The notes under the pieces are model-generated. The model did no database searches, was not told where the DNA came from, and saw only the letters and a list, made by a program, of their open reading frames with translations. From NCBI GenBank assembly GCA_026929865.2, contig CM049418.1:13311001-13375000 (forward strand): a DNA stretch of 64,000 bases, given 5' to 3'. This stretch comes from Hyperoplus lanceolatus (Eukaryota; Chordata; Actinopteri; Uranoscopiformes; Ammodytidae). The position numbers and the translations under genes were made by a program. Below, in pieces: positions 16,952 through 28,400 of the stretch. Each line of letters begins with the position of its first letter. The stretch's first letter is position 1.

Positions 16952-17590
16952 AAAGGGATAGTTCAGTATTTCTGAAGTGTGGTTGTATGGGGTAGTTAGG
17001 TAGCCTGGCACCACCCACCTTCTCCGCTCAATTTTCCTCTCCCTTCAGTACCTTCTGTACTAATGCAACAAAGTACGATGGTCTGGTAGGACCAGGCTAG
17101 TACTTAAGGAGCTTGAGGGAGGCATCACTGAAGCAGAAGTCAGCCTTGTATTGTTGCAGACAGGGCCAGAAGAAAAAAATGTTTCCTCCACATATATAAA
17201 TGAAAACCTAAAACCTCAATATCCGCTCAATTCTACGATAAACTGAGATTCTTTTCCACAGCTTTAGTTTGCCGCCAGACAGACGTTTATTTCTATTTCT
17301 TGTGTCTCATGAATAATCCGCAGTCCCGATAGTGATATAAAAACAAAGGGCTGTCTGCCAAACTAAAGCTGTGGGAAAAAATCTCAGTTTAGCCTACAAT
17401 CGAATGGATTTTTAGGTTAGCATTTGTATATATGTGGAGAAAAAACGTTTATCTTCTGGCCCCCCTCTGCAACAGCTGACTTGTAATACAGCAAAGTCTC
17501 CCACAAACTCCTTATAGTGACTGCGCTGACTAACTATGCCTAAGCACCCCATACAACCCCACTTCAAAACTACTGAACTACCCCTATAAG
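16952..17590. mobile_element. Foldback-type element with about 270-bp inverted arms
   Basis: The left arm (AAAGGGATAGTTCAGTA, then TGGTTGTATGGGGTAG) matches the reverse complement of the right arm (GGGGTAGTTCAGTAG, TGGGGTTGTATGGGG). Arm similarity continues inward through CAGCTGTTGCAG/ATTGTTGCAG, GGCCAGAAGA, CTCCACATATATA, AAACTGAGATT and CACAGCTTTAGTTTG, meeting near 17,290-17,350. The left arm is interrupted at 17,001 by a 99-bp insertion. No protein is encoded. Target duplication is not clear. Confidence 0.8.
17001..17099 (-). mobile_element. 99-bp miniature transposon nested in the foldback element
   Basis: The ends are TAGCCTGGCACCACCC and TCTGGTAGGACCAGGCTA, giving TAGCCTGG/CCAGGCTA termini. 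It breaks the homology of the left foldback arm, which resumes after it. The flanks GTAGTTAGG and GTACTTAAGG are similar and may be a decayed target duplication of about 9 bp. The core (GTACTTTGTTGCATTAGTAC on the minus strand) matches the copy starting at 3,651. Confidence 0.75.
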
Positions 17591-20157
17591 GTGCAATGCA
17601 TACATAGCAGTGAATACAGCTTTTCAATTGAAAGATATCACACAAAAAAAGTCGAAAAAGCAAGTGAGTCTACGGCACTTATTATGCAAATGTCCTTCAA
17701 CTGAACTGTAATCACAACAGACAAGGGCCCCCTTAGGGAGTGATGACAGATGTCAGCTTTTGATTATAAATGTCAGCTTGGAGAAGAGCTTGCTGCTTGC
17801 TGCTTGCTGTCCCAGTCCGCCCCTGCCACACACTCGGGCCTCTTGAATTTTCATTCACAAACCACACACACACGGGGCAACATTTATGTTCTCATTAGGG
17901 GCGTGTAATCACTGTGTTAAGCCGTGCTGTCATTGTGTGATTTATTTATTTTTTTCTAACGGAACTTTTTGATCGATGATTCCTGCAATGACGGAAATAG
18001 TCACGCGAAGAGATTTTTTTAAAAAGGGGAAAGCGATGCAGGCTTTTTATTCAAGGCTATTACTCAACTGATCAAATATATATATATATGAAATTGTATA
18101 CACGTTGCTTGGCAACGCCCTCGTCCCGCCTTTAGCCTATATCACTCTCCCTTTTAGCTTTTCTTCATTGCTTTTTCTTTTTTTCCTTTGATGGTTCAGC
18201 CCCGTTATCAGTCATTATGACGACAAATAACTGTCTCTAACAAGGCTCCCGCTCCCCTTCCCTCACCTGGAGGGATAGGCTTCTCAAATTGCATTGCTGG
18301 ACTAGGTGTGTGACCAGACCAAAAGCAGAAATAATAACGATATAAAAACGTCTTTCTTTGCACTGATGGTCTCGTTTGCTGTTAAAGGTAATTTATGATT
18401 ATCAGAAGAAACATGAGGCTGTTTAAAAGATATTTAAATGTTACTCGTAGCTGCTTTAAGCTGTCAATCACAATATAATAATCAACTCCATGGAATTGGT
18501 TTTCGGGGATATGCGGTGTATTGACTGTTTGATCAATACACTGCAAGCATCACTGGAGCCAGCAGGTGCAATAATGGATACTCGCGATATAACTAGAATT
18601 GGCAATAATAAATGATGTGAGGTCGGGTTTATTTTTAGTTTTTTAATTTATTTGTTATTTTATTTTTTGTTGTTGCAGCAATCGACTCTTTACAGTTTGG
18701 ATAATATGTTGACATGGCCGACAGTTTAATACACTGGTTTTATTTTTTATTTATTTTTTTAAGGCTTGAATACACTTGCAGCTTTTTTTGTATTTTGGAC
18801 TTACTGGCTGTCTCAACCAAGTGTCTAACTACTTGGAGCTGAGAGGAGTGGTTTTGAACGCTTTTATTTTTTGATTAAATCCCCTTGTCTTCTTCAGCCC
18901 CGCGATGTGCGCTGCATTGAGAGGGCTTTCACACAAAGGGGAATGTAAGCATTTTTTATTGAGCGCTTGCCCGGCAGCTCTCTCCAGTCATGCAACGCAA
19001 TTGTTGTTGTGTGTATCTCTCTTGTTTCAAACAGCTTAAGCAGCCTGGCACCCCCGCTGGTTCATTTTCTCCCCTCAGGTTGTTTTTAGCAGGGAGAATA
19101 ATGTTGCATTTATTGGGTTGAAAGTGGGAATCAAAGGCAATTCTTATCACCTATACATTCTCCTTTAAGTGTAAGTTATAGGGGTTGGGAAAGCAGAGTG
19201 CAGGCAAGCTTGCAGATGATTAGTGTGCTGCAGCAAGATTATATACACTTGTGTATTCATCCGCCTGGGGAGACAAATGTCATGTATAAACAAGATGCAG
19301 TCGTTTTACACCCAAAAGAAGATGTATGTTCATCCTCTCTGAATACAGTAACGCCACCACTGTTGCCCTACTTCTCCATACTAAACTGGAGACCTACATA
19401 CATTCTCTGACAACTGTGTACATGCATTACATAGGTTTTTAAGTGAGGAGAGTGCAGTTGTAATGCTAGTTCATGGTATGTTTTTCATTTGTTTTTTTTA
19501 TATATTCCTTCAGTGAAGTATGGTTCTGTACCGAGATTGTGCTGCAATTTGAAGGAAATGCACGTCAAAAAAGGACACTTGAACAAATTCACTGACTACC
19601 TATGTAAATTGACAAACAAACAAGAACTCTCAAGCCCCTACAAGACTATTCCTTGATGAAAAATGTCAATTCTGCAATGTATAGGAGAAAATAGCGGCAG
19701 ACATTTTTTCTTTTGTATTATATACAGACAGAACACAATTACCAAACAAGTAATCGCCCTTCCGAGAAACAGAAACCTACTATACCGTTTCCTTGAAGTC
19801 ATTATGAAAACATTTCCATCAAGCGATTCTTTTAGGAAATTGAACTTCCTCATAATGAACAGACAGTATTTCCCCTACCAGTGCTACCGACAGAATGTTG
19901 ATGGACTATAGTCATTCAGTATTATGTCAGAGGGGTTGGTCATGTTTGAGTGTGTAGTTCATTTGTCATTGCTTGATGGTACAATAGTTCCCTTCTTTGC
20001 TCTGCTGATAAAAGAGCTATAGTCACTGCATGGCATGCTGCTTTGAAAATGCACCTCAGCAAAATCTGTATTGAGAAAAAAATCAATGAATATGGAGCAT
20101 GTTTTTTTTAAACATGTCCTTGATCTCACTCCGGGATTTTTTATTTTAAAATAACAC
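17591..20157. other. Intergenic; one block resembles conserved non-coding DNA
   Basis: No exon recognised. The block near 17,740-17,960 has mixed composition with homeodomain-like ATTA and CATTCACAAAC motifs and no internal repetition, the texture of conserved regulatory DNA. That is impression only, without any alignment. A short TA tract lies near 18,077-18,090. Confidence 0.35.
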
Positions 20158-20160
20158 TTA

Positions 20161-20371
20161 CCCTGCGTTCCAAATCCAATACATGTTTTTATTTTTTTCT
20201 ATACTACATACTAAATCATGCTGGCTGCCATATTGCACGAAGCTATTGGATGTATAAGGGCATCCTTGAGGTTTTGGCATACTGCATTTGAAATGCATGT
20301 ATTGGGACATCCTACATCTTTTTTTTCTGGCATACTAAATAGTATGGAGGTATGGGTTTTGGAACACAGGG
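20161..20371. mobile_element. Miniature transposon with TTA target duplication (Harbinger-like)
   Basis: The left end CCCTGCGTTCCAAATCC pairs with the right end GGTTTTGGAACACAGGG. TTA lies directly outside both ends (20,158-20,160 and 20,372-20,374). A 3-bp TWA duplication is characteristic of the PIF/Harbinger superfamily. The 211-bp interior also contains palindromic pieces such as CATACTAAATAGTATGG. No protein is encoded. Confidence 0.8.
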
Positions 20372-20374
20372 TTA

Positions 20375-21087
20375 GTTTCACTAATAAGTGAGATTGATTG
20401 AATATAATCCTATTTTGTTCCATTCTATACTGTAGCGTGAAGACAGTTATCATTTTCGCGATTTACCAATTTTACTGTTTAAATGCCAATCTCCTGTAAC
20501 CCTCTCCTGTCACACCGGTCACATTTCCAGTACTTATATGTGAATCACCTAGCATTGAGCTCTGCCAATCTTATGGTTATATAATGGCAGTTTACAGCCA
20601 ATGTGCTGTCAATTGTGAAAATTGTCAAAATGTGTCTCGGGGCTATTGTAGATCCTAGACTGTTATTTATCTATACGTAGGAAACTGAAATGAAAAAAAA
20701 AATGTTGCACAGTTTGGTGTTTGCCCATTGACTGAAATCCAAAGGCTGAAATGCCACAGCTGTATAAAGTACAATGCATCCTCCCCCATAACTTCATTGT
20801 TGCTGCCGATGTATCTAAAAGATTGTCTTAACTGGAATAGAAAGCTTCTTAAAAGAAATTACATTTGAAATCACAGTCCTCTATAGCTCCGTTGTATTTC
20901 AAAGTAGATTAAACCCTACATACAGCATCGCTCATCCAAAATAGCACTTGAAGATAGATGGAAGACAGATTAAAAGCCATACTACAGCCTAGTGCCCTCG
21001 CTGTAAACCATATGTCTTATTTTGATCTCTGAGACAACCGAGAAGCAGCACTCTAAAAACAAAAGACATCAATTGGAGCAGCTGCAC
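20375..21087. other. Intergenic, no gene recognised
   Basis: Nothing recognisable beyond short spurious frames and an adenine tract near 20,693-20,701. Confidence 0.5.
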
Positions 21088-21091
21088 TTAA

Positions 21092-21440
21092 AGGTGGAGT
21101 CAGCGATTCTGGAGAACGCTAGTTGTCACTTTTTGACAAAATCGGTGAATATCTCCCCACAATCCGCTACCTGTACGTGTACTAGGTGTGCACGTAAAAT
21201 AAAAGCTGGTGTTATTACAAAGCCTAGGCTCTGTAAACTGGTATTTAAACAAAAGGGGGCCTACCGTAGCTCGCAACATGCCCATTTACCGAGCCTAGGC
21301 TAGGCTGTGTATGAAAACTGGATTTATTTTTCAGCGAACACAGAGTACAGAGAGACAGTGGATCGTGAGGAGATATTCACTGATTTTGACAAAAAGGGGA
21401 TTTTGTACACAAGCATTCTCCAGAATCACTGACGCCACCT
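21092..21440. mobile_element. TTAA-flanked miniature transposon (AGGTGGAGTCAGCGATTC family)
   Basis: The left end AGGTGGAGTCAGCGATTC and right end GAATCACTGACGCCACCT are inverted repeats, with TTAA outside each (21,088-21,091 and 21,441-21,444). The arms continue inward: CTGGAGAACGC, TTTTTGACAAAATCGGTGAA and ATATCTCC on the left are matched by complementary segments on the right, giving arms of about 70 bp. Non-autonomous. Confidence 0.9.
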
Positions 21441-21545
21441 TTAAGCTGGGTAGGCTCACCACAGTACAGGTATAGGAAAAAAGCAACCCTGAAAACCAAG
21501 GGTCACTGAATTCATTTTTCTTGGGAAAAATCAAAATGACTTATT

Positions 21546-21629
21546 CAAGGCAAGGCAAGGCAAGGCAAGGCAAGGCAAGGCAAGGCAAGGCAAGGCAAGG
21601 CAAGGCAAGGCAAGGCAAGGCAAGGCAAG
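21546..21629. repeat. (CAAGG)n tandem repeat
   Basis: About 17 perfect pentanucleotide units. The tract directly abuts the retroelement tail at 21,630 and is best read as an expanded CCTTG tail repeat of that minus-strand element. Confidence 0.95.
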
Positions 21630-21760
21630 TTTATTTATATAGCACAATTCAGACACAAGGCCACTCAAAGTGCTTTACAGGGGCAAGATTAGAATACATA
21701 AAACACATTATAAAACATTTAAAAGCGAATAAAAGAAGCAAATAAAAATTAAATAAAAAT
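21630..21760 (-). repeat. Retroelement 3'-end copy, TATATAAATAAA-CTTGCC type, copy 1
   Basis: Reads TTTATTTATATAGCACAATT, ACACAAGGCCACTCAAAG and TGCTTTACAGGGGCAA; the copy at 54,074 matches it almost base for base through AAAAGAAGCAAATAAAA. A third copy on the plus strand ends at 38,947. On the minus strand it ends GTGCTATATAAATAAA followed by the CCTTG tail, typical of teleost L2/CR1-like LINE or derived SINE 3' ends. Only the 3' part is present. Confidence 0.75.
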
Positions 21761-23201
21761 TAAAACTCGATATATATATATATATATTCATATTACCACC
21801 TCAAAATAAAACATTAATTTCCCCCTTTAGGAATCATTGTGGGAGCTGCCCCTGTTTTCCCTTTCATGTGCCAAGTCAAATCTGGTCTGTTGGCCATTTT
21901 TTGGCACTCCTTTTGGGAGGGTGACTGTGGCAGCAGGTCTAAAGGGCAGGCCACTCCACTCCTCCTCTTGGGAGTGTTCTACCTCTCTTTAGCCCAGCTG
22001 AAAGACTTTGTAATCCCTGAAGAAGTCCCGGGGCCGGCTTCAGGTTATGCTACCGTGTGGGATATGTCCACTACTACTACCCTTTCTGTGAGGCATAAAG
22101 GCACAGTACGTCAACTGACTGCCACTGATCAAAGTCCTGGTTACTTTTCAATTCAATTCTTTAAATTCACCCCTGCTTTACTCGTGAGAAATCCATACAT
22201 TGAAAAAGAAAAATGCCATTGGAATCTACCAAATAGCAGCAACAACGCTAACGATAGCTGGACTATTTTACCGACCGCACCTACTTCCTTTCAGGCATTT
22301 AAAACAGGCTCTCATTGGAGTCCGAGGGCTATCTTTGCTATGGATTTTTCATAACCATAGCTGGGGTAAGCAGTTTAAAAATAAAAAATGTAATATTTAG
22401 AATTTGACTTTTTATCTACATGTCAATTCAGGTTCTATAGTTCTAAGTCCTTCACACTATGTCTCACAGGGTGCTTCTTCGCACCTGATGAACAGTGAAG
22501 AACAGTTGACAATTTACAGAGGCTGGGTCATCCGGAATGCCAATACCTATATGTGCAATTGAGGAACAACACAAATGGATAGTGGTGATCCCTCTTTCTG
22601 TATGGCGAACTGGGGACCTATGATCGTTTCATGCATCATTTTAAGTGACACATTGCTCGATACAGACATTCCTTTTTCAGGAAAATCAATACACCCAATG
22701 AAAAAAAATACAAAAGCGATTAACTCTTAGGTTACGGCAGACACCTGCGGTTCTCAAATGTAAAGAAAAAACTCAATCGTATCCCACTCTTTCTTTTTAC
22801 CTCACTCTTTCCCTGCTGCCTCAGTCTATGTTATTTGTAATATGCTGGGTAGCTGTAAGGGTACCATGCGGCTAGGTATTGTGAGGGTGTATTAATGAAA
22901 AAAGCAACCTGCAACACAAACCATTCATCAGATCAACACTGGGGCTATGGCTGACATAGGGGAATGGAGTGTGCTCACATTGTTTGTAGGTGTATGTGGT
23001 TATGCATCTGTGTGTGTGTGTACTACACACGTGTGCTTTCGCTTAAGTGTTGCCGTTGACACATTCATCATGAACTCAAGCTATGGAAGGGCACAGGGGG
23101 ATAAGAATGGCTGTTAACTATGAGAAAGAACCCATGGAGAAGAAAGGGAAGGTGTAAAGAGAGAGGTTGAGAGAGAGAGTTGCACCTACAGGGGTGGAGT
23201 G

Positions 23202-23278
<77 letters not shown>

Positions 23279-23290
23279 GTGTATGCGTGC

Positions 23291-23326
<36 letters not shown>

Positions 23327-24051
23327 ATGTATGTGCTAATATGTGTGAAAGTGTGAGTGCTTAATGGGGGGGTTTATTCAAAGAGTCAGTGGAGATATGA
23401 CAGCACCTATCACTTTGTTTTGAAGGTTATGGAATGCCAGGACAAAGTGTGAAGAGGGAAATAGCTCCAATAACTGCTAGATTATTACAGGGGCTTTTAG
23501 TATCCACACTTGCTGCAATTGCATGCACACAGTTTTTCTTATTGCAGAATTATCACATTTAAAGAAATGTTGTCTCAGTAATATAGCAATACAGCAAGGG
23601 CGTGAATTCCAAAGGGGATGGTTTGGAATATATATAATATACTCCCCCCCATCATTATAATCAGTTTAGCTCTGCTCACTAAACATCTCTCTAAGGAATG
23701 TCCTTGTACCAATAAAATAGAATAACAAGCCACCATTTTACTCATCAGTTTCAAAACATGAGTTCCCTCTGACGTGTAGTCTTTGAGAAGAATGAACTGA
23801 AAGGGACTTTTTTTTACTTTATTCGAAAATCCTGGAAATGTTCTTTTGCCCTGGGCTTTGCCTCACAGGCTACATAGAAGCTGCTCTCATGCACTGCTTG
23901 TTGGAGCCCTTTGGGGCCATATACCCTGCCTGACAGGAAACCCTGGAGACACTTACTCCAGGGCTAAAGAAAACCACTTTTAACATTTTTTTCTGAAAAT
24001 GAGTAAGTAAAAGATAGTGGGAATAATGTGTTTGTTTTGTTTTTTATATAC
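21761..24051. other. Intergenic; contains a long but unsupported reading frame and a TG microsatellite
   Basis: A plus-strand frame of about 171 codons (21,839-22,354) opens on GTG rather than ATG and shows no domain, no compositional signature of a protein and no splice context, so I do not call it a gene. A short TA tract lies near 21,772-21,786. Confidence 0.45.
23203..23325. repeat. (TG)n / (GCGT)n compound microsatellite
   Basis: About 70 bp of TG, a short interruption with GTGGTGTATGCGTGCGTGCG, then a further TG block. Confidence 0.95.
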
Positions 24052-24055
24052 TTAA

Positions 24056-24424
24056 AAGTGCAGTGTGTAATATGACAGTATCAATAAAGTTCTAGAAAGT
24101 TCTAGAATGCAACGCTCCCTGGGTAACCCCAACCCTTTCGAATAATAACAAAAGCTACAGTGGCCTTCAAGGACAAGAACAATTCTACATTCTAAACAAT
24201 GCACCTGATGACATTCCAATGACGCTTCCAAAATGGCGAAACCGATACCTTGGTCCATGGTATGTAGAAATACGGAAATATAAAGGACCCTTTCTAAGGG
24301 GAAAAAAAAATATAAATTTTTTGTTCAGCTATTATGCACTAAATTAAACATACTTATGGATATTATAATTATTTTCTACCAAGTCTGCTTTGAAAAAAAT
24401 CCCCAACATCTACACACTGCAGGT
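24056..24424. mobile_element. TTAA-flanked miniature transposon (AGTGCAGTGTGTAA family)
   Basis: The left end reads AAGTGCAGTGTGTAATATG and the right end TCTACACACTGCAGGT, with TTAA outside each (24,052-24,055 and 24,425-24,428). The right half (TATGCACTAAATTAAACATA, TGGATATTATAATTATTTTC) recurs in reverse complement at 47,780-47,890 in the first intron of the SAMD3-like gene. Non-autonomous. Confidence 0.85.
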
Positions 24425-25156
24425 TTAACATGTCAACACAGCTATTGTGTATCAGGTCTCCATGAATGAAAGTAAAGGTGAGTTTAGGTAGTTAGTAAAT
24501 TCAGTTTAATTGGCATTTCTTATTCTACTACAGCAGTGCATTAGCCCCCATAAAAAAATGTATAGCACAGAAATGGCCGTGTCAAGAAGTATGAATGCTG
24601 ACGATATCATGTGTGGAGTTGCTGAAAACCCATTGATAACAATAGTTGATGCACAATACCAAATGCAAATTGTTTTTTCTTACCCTGTCAACCATTTGAG
24701 CCATTACAAACTAGAATGTCCATTACCGACCATGAGTTCTATAATAGCACCAATAATTCTACCGCCAGAATATCTATCCCAGGCTAAGCAGCGCTATCAC
24801 TCTTTCCATTCTAACCCAAATACAGACCCTTCTATTGATTGACATTAATGCATTTAGTTTGCTATGGAGATGGTCTGACGTCAGTGTTCTAGTTCAAAAT
24901 AATGCGAAGACTGTGCTTCATTCCATTAGTTGCAGTGTCAAACAAAGGTTTACCAATATATTCTTATTACTTTCTAACAAATTGCTCTAGCGTACTCAGT
25001 ACTGATCTTCTGGCACGTCCCAACTAAAAAAGACACACTTCAGGGTGCATCGGGTGGTGGTGGAATAAAAGCAGAGAATAAAAACATAAAAAAAATCACT
25101 TCCCGCCCACTCATCACAGTGAAGTTCAGCTTCAGCAACCGCCCTATAACTGCATC

Positions 25157-25204
25157 TCTCTCTCTCTGTCTCTCTGTCTCTCTGTCTCTCTCTCTCTCTC
25201 TCTC
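25157..25204. repeat. CT-rich simple repeat
   Basis: Mixed TCTCTCTG and TCTC units forming a pyrimidine tract. Confidence 0.9.
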
Positions 25205-25331
25205 GATTATGCAGAGACCAAAGAAATGCTCGGAGCGCAAAACAGCTGGCCCCCGTCTCACCCAGGATCATGCAGAGTCTTCTGATCGTTCTAATATATT
25301 CGCTAATTACTGATATGTGTCGGCTGTGTGC

Positions 25332-25333
<2 letters not shown>

Positions 25334-25406
<73 letters not shown>
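25334..25406. repeat. (TG)n microsatellite
   Basis: About 36 TG units, uninterrupted. Confidence 0.95.
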
Positions 25407-25407
<1 letters not shown>

Positions 25408-28400
25408 ACGCATTGGTGGTTAATGTGGCAGCAAATTAATTCTAAATCTGGCCTTGTGAGCACACAAACTCACACCCTTCGGATCTTGATGTATATTACT
25501 TTTTTTTCGAAAAAGGAAGAATCTTAAGTCCTCTAAAAACCCAGAAAAGCATGCACATTCAATCTGTCTACTTCAGTTCAACAATTTTATCCTTGGACGA
25601 ACCTATTTTACTTGAGTGAGCATGGCACTTGTATGTTAAAAGATACTGAGGGAATAGGTGAACGGTAGCCATTATATTAAAAAAACAGAAAGCAAGCCCT
25701 TTGTCAATGTATTATCTAGTAGGGCTTTTAAGGAAGATTGCAGGCTTGTTAAAATCATCTTTTTAGTGCTCCAAAGTGTGAACTCTTTGTAATCGGGAAT
25801 AGATTTTACCTTCGAAAAGCAGTTAGGCATAAGCATGCATGCTGCCCCCCTGGCTCCTTGCGAATAATTCACTCCTCCCATGTTATTATGCCCGGCAAAG
25901 TCCATCCACTCTCAGAGTTAGTCTAATAGTCAACAGCAGATGTTGTGTTTTAAAGAGGTTTGGGAATAGGTAATGACACCCTCTGGTTAATACCATTAGC
26001 ATCTCCCATCCGGTTCCACATGTTTATACTCTCTGCCAGTCTCCGACATCTGGGGCTGACGGTGTGGTAAACAACCAGCCCCAAATGCAACAGAGGACTA
26101 TTTGAGGGGGTTTAATTCCAACATGGTCTGTTTAGGCCAGGGACCCGCCATAAGACGCAGAATTGCCTAGTAGTGGGCCATTAAAGGCTGTCCTCATCAG
26201 TTTTTTTACAACAGCTGAGCCCAATGCTTTCTAATGGCCTGTGTTTGCATCTCTCTGACGAGCAGCCTGTTGTGGTCACGCAGGTAATGACTTGCCCTCC
26301 CGAGGAACAAAGGTGGTTGATTGGTTATCTGACTTTGAAACAACAGTACACACTGGTAGATCTATAGTCCAAATCAGATGTTTTGGAAAGATTCCCTGAC
26401 CTTCTGCAAAGTACTTGCATTGAGCAAACCTAACCTTTTGTGCTTTGATGAAATAATAATTGCATAGTCAACAAATGTCTTCAAGCGCTGGACTAATTAG
26501 CTGGTTAAACGTGTTGTTTCCTAACTTTTGAAAAAAGTGTAAATGCTTATTTTTCTAAACCCATTATGGCTTTGTTCAGTTTACATTGCAGTGTGTACTG
26601 TTTCATGCCTTAACCATTGGTTCTACTAGCATTGTTCTAATTGGTCTCCAGGAGCCCAAACAGAACAGTAGAGTTGGTCAAACCTTATTCATAAAGATGG
26701 GTCAGAAATAGTTTTGTATTTTGTCGTTTTTATTGTACATATGAAGGAGGACCTACAGCATTCTTTTAACACCATCATGCAGCTTACCTGTGCAGATGCA
26801 AAATAATAGCATGCTGGTGCTTGAGCTATACTGTGCTACCCCAGGCATGGTATTTTTAGAATTGTTTTGTCACACACTGCCATGTTTTGCCTTTCTTATT
26901 TTGATCACGGCACTCGCTGGAACCAACCCAGCAGCATAATCTCAATGATTAATTATACTTATTAAAAGGCCCCTAAAAAACCTATTTACCGAATCAGCTT
27001 TCTTATGAAGTGTTATGATTTCTAAAATGAACACAAAACAGTTTGCAGTTATTTGAATTGACAGGTCAAAAAATCCAATCATAACTGCATTGGCAAGGCG
27101 CTTTGAGTGTTTAGGAAAAGTCACAGTGGATTTACTTCGGAGTTTGATTCTAAATTTGGCAGTCGGTCTTTAGCACTAATCTGGCTTTTTGTTCCACGTC
27201 GTCAATCAAAAGGCAGAAATGATTCCCATCAAATTCACAAACCAGGCCAGTGTGCTCAGAGTGTGTGGGAAAGAGAAAAAAACCTCAGCGTAAAGAATAA
27301 ATTCAATTCAATTTAATGATTTATTTTTTATATTCATCCATATATAGATCAAGAGGTAATTTGTTGGCAGCTTACTGCTTCTTTGTACTGCTAATGTCTG
27401 CGGTAAATTGCAGTTTAAGTCGTTTAGCACATTTTTTGTCTTTGTAATCCTGCTTCATAGAGGGGGAAATAGCTGATGCATCATTGTGAAGACTTATTCA
27501 GTTGCTGATAACGATATAATATGAGCCAGTTGAAGAAAGTGCGTCCAGACTATTTTTTCCTCCCATTATGTCATTGTACATTTCAGACAGGAAGCACACA
27601 TTGGGGACTGACTTTATGTATCCCGTGTGTGCAGCTATCCACATACATATTTCATCAGTTTCACTTCCACTGCTTGTAATGCGTCGACAGAGATTTTAGA
27701 AGATTTTGCCTGAAAACTTTTTCTGGTTGCCTTACAACACAGTATATCTCACTTTAAGTACAACATGTTAGGCTATTTCAGAGTGTGTTATTCAACAATG
27801 CACAGTGGAAGTGGTTTGACATGGTGGTATGACAAAATAGCATGTGATACATTTATGTTCCTACTTTCCGACCCAATTTTAAAAGCATTTTATGAAATAT
27901 AACCTCTATGAATATAACTCATGAATTGTGTTCAGTAGAGCTCCAGAGGTGTCCTAACATGTTATAAAGTGCCATGAAGTTCTATTAAGTGCACGTTGTT
28001 GTAGATGTTCATTGATTCAATGAGTGTATTAAAAGACACCATTTAGTTTACATTTTAATCATTCTTTGGCTGACTTATTAAAGTGTAAAGCTTATACGTA
28101 ACTCAAGTCCTGGACTACTTTTTACAGTGGTATTCCTTGACAAGAATGTGCCCCTGGTCTTAAATGTATACAATATGTCTTACAATTTAAAAATAAAAAC
28201 ATTATTCTGTAACAGTGGATACCACCGTCAAATATCATACTGTGTTTGCTCTTGTTGATACAGCCTAAGATATCTACCTTTGGCACTATACCCAAAACGC
28301 AGTATAGGGTACAATGTCTTCAACAGAAGAAAAATCCGAGGACAGGTTTCAAAATATGTGGGCTTCCTGGTGTGCACAGCAGTTTTGTTCCTGTCTGATA

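Noticed and set aside
21839..22354. 171-codon plus-strand open frame
   Set aside because: It opens on GTG, has no recognisable domain or family resemblance, no splice or promoter context, and lies among repeats. A frame this long can arise by chance in 64 kb.
24510..24842. 110-codon plus-strand frame
   Set aside because: No recognisable motif, no neighbouring exon and average intergenic composition.
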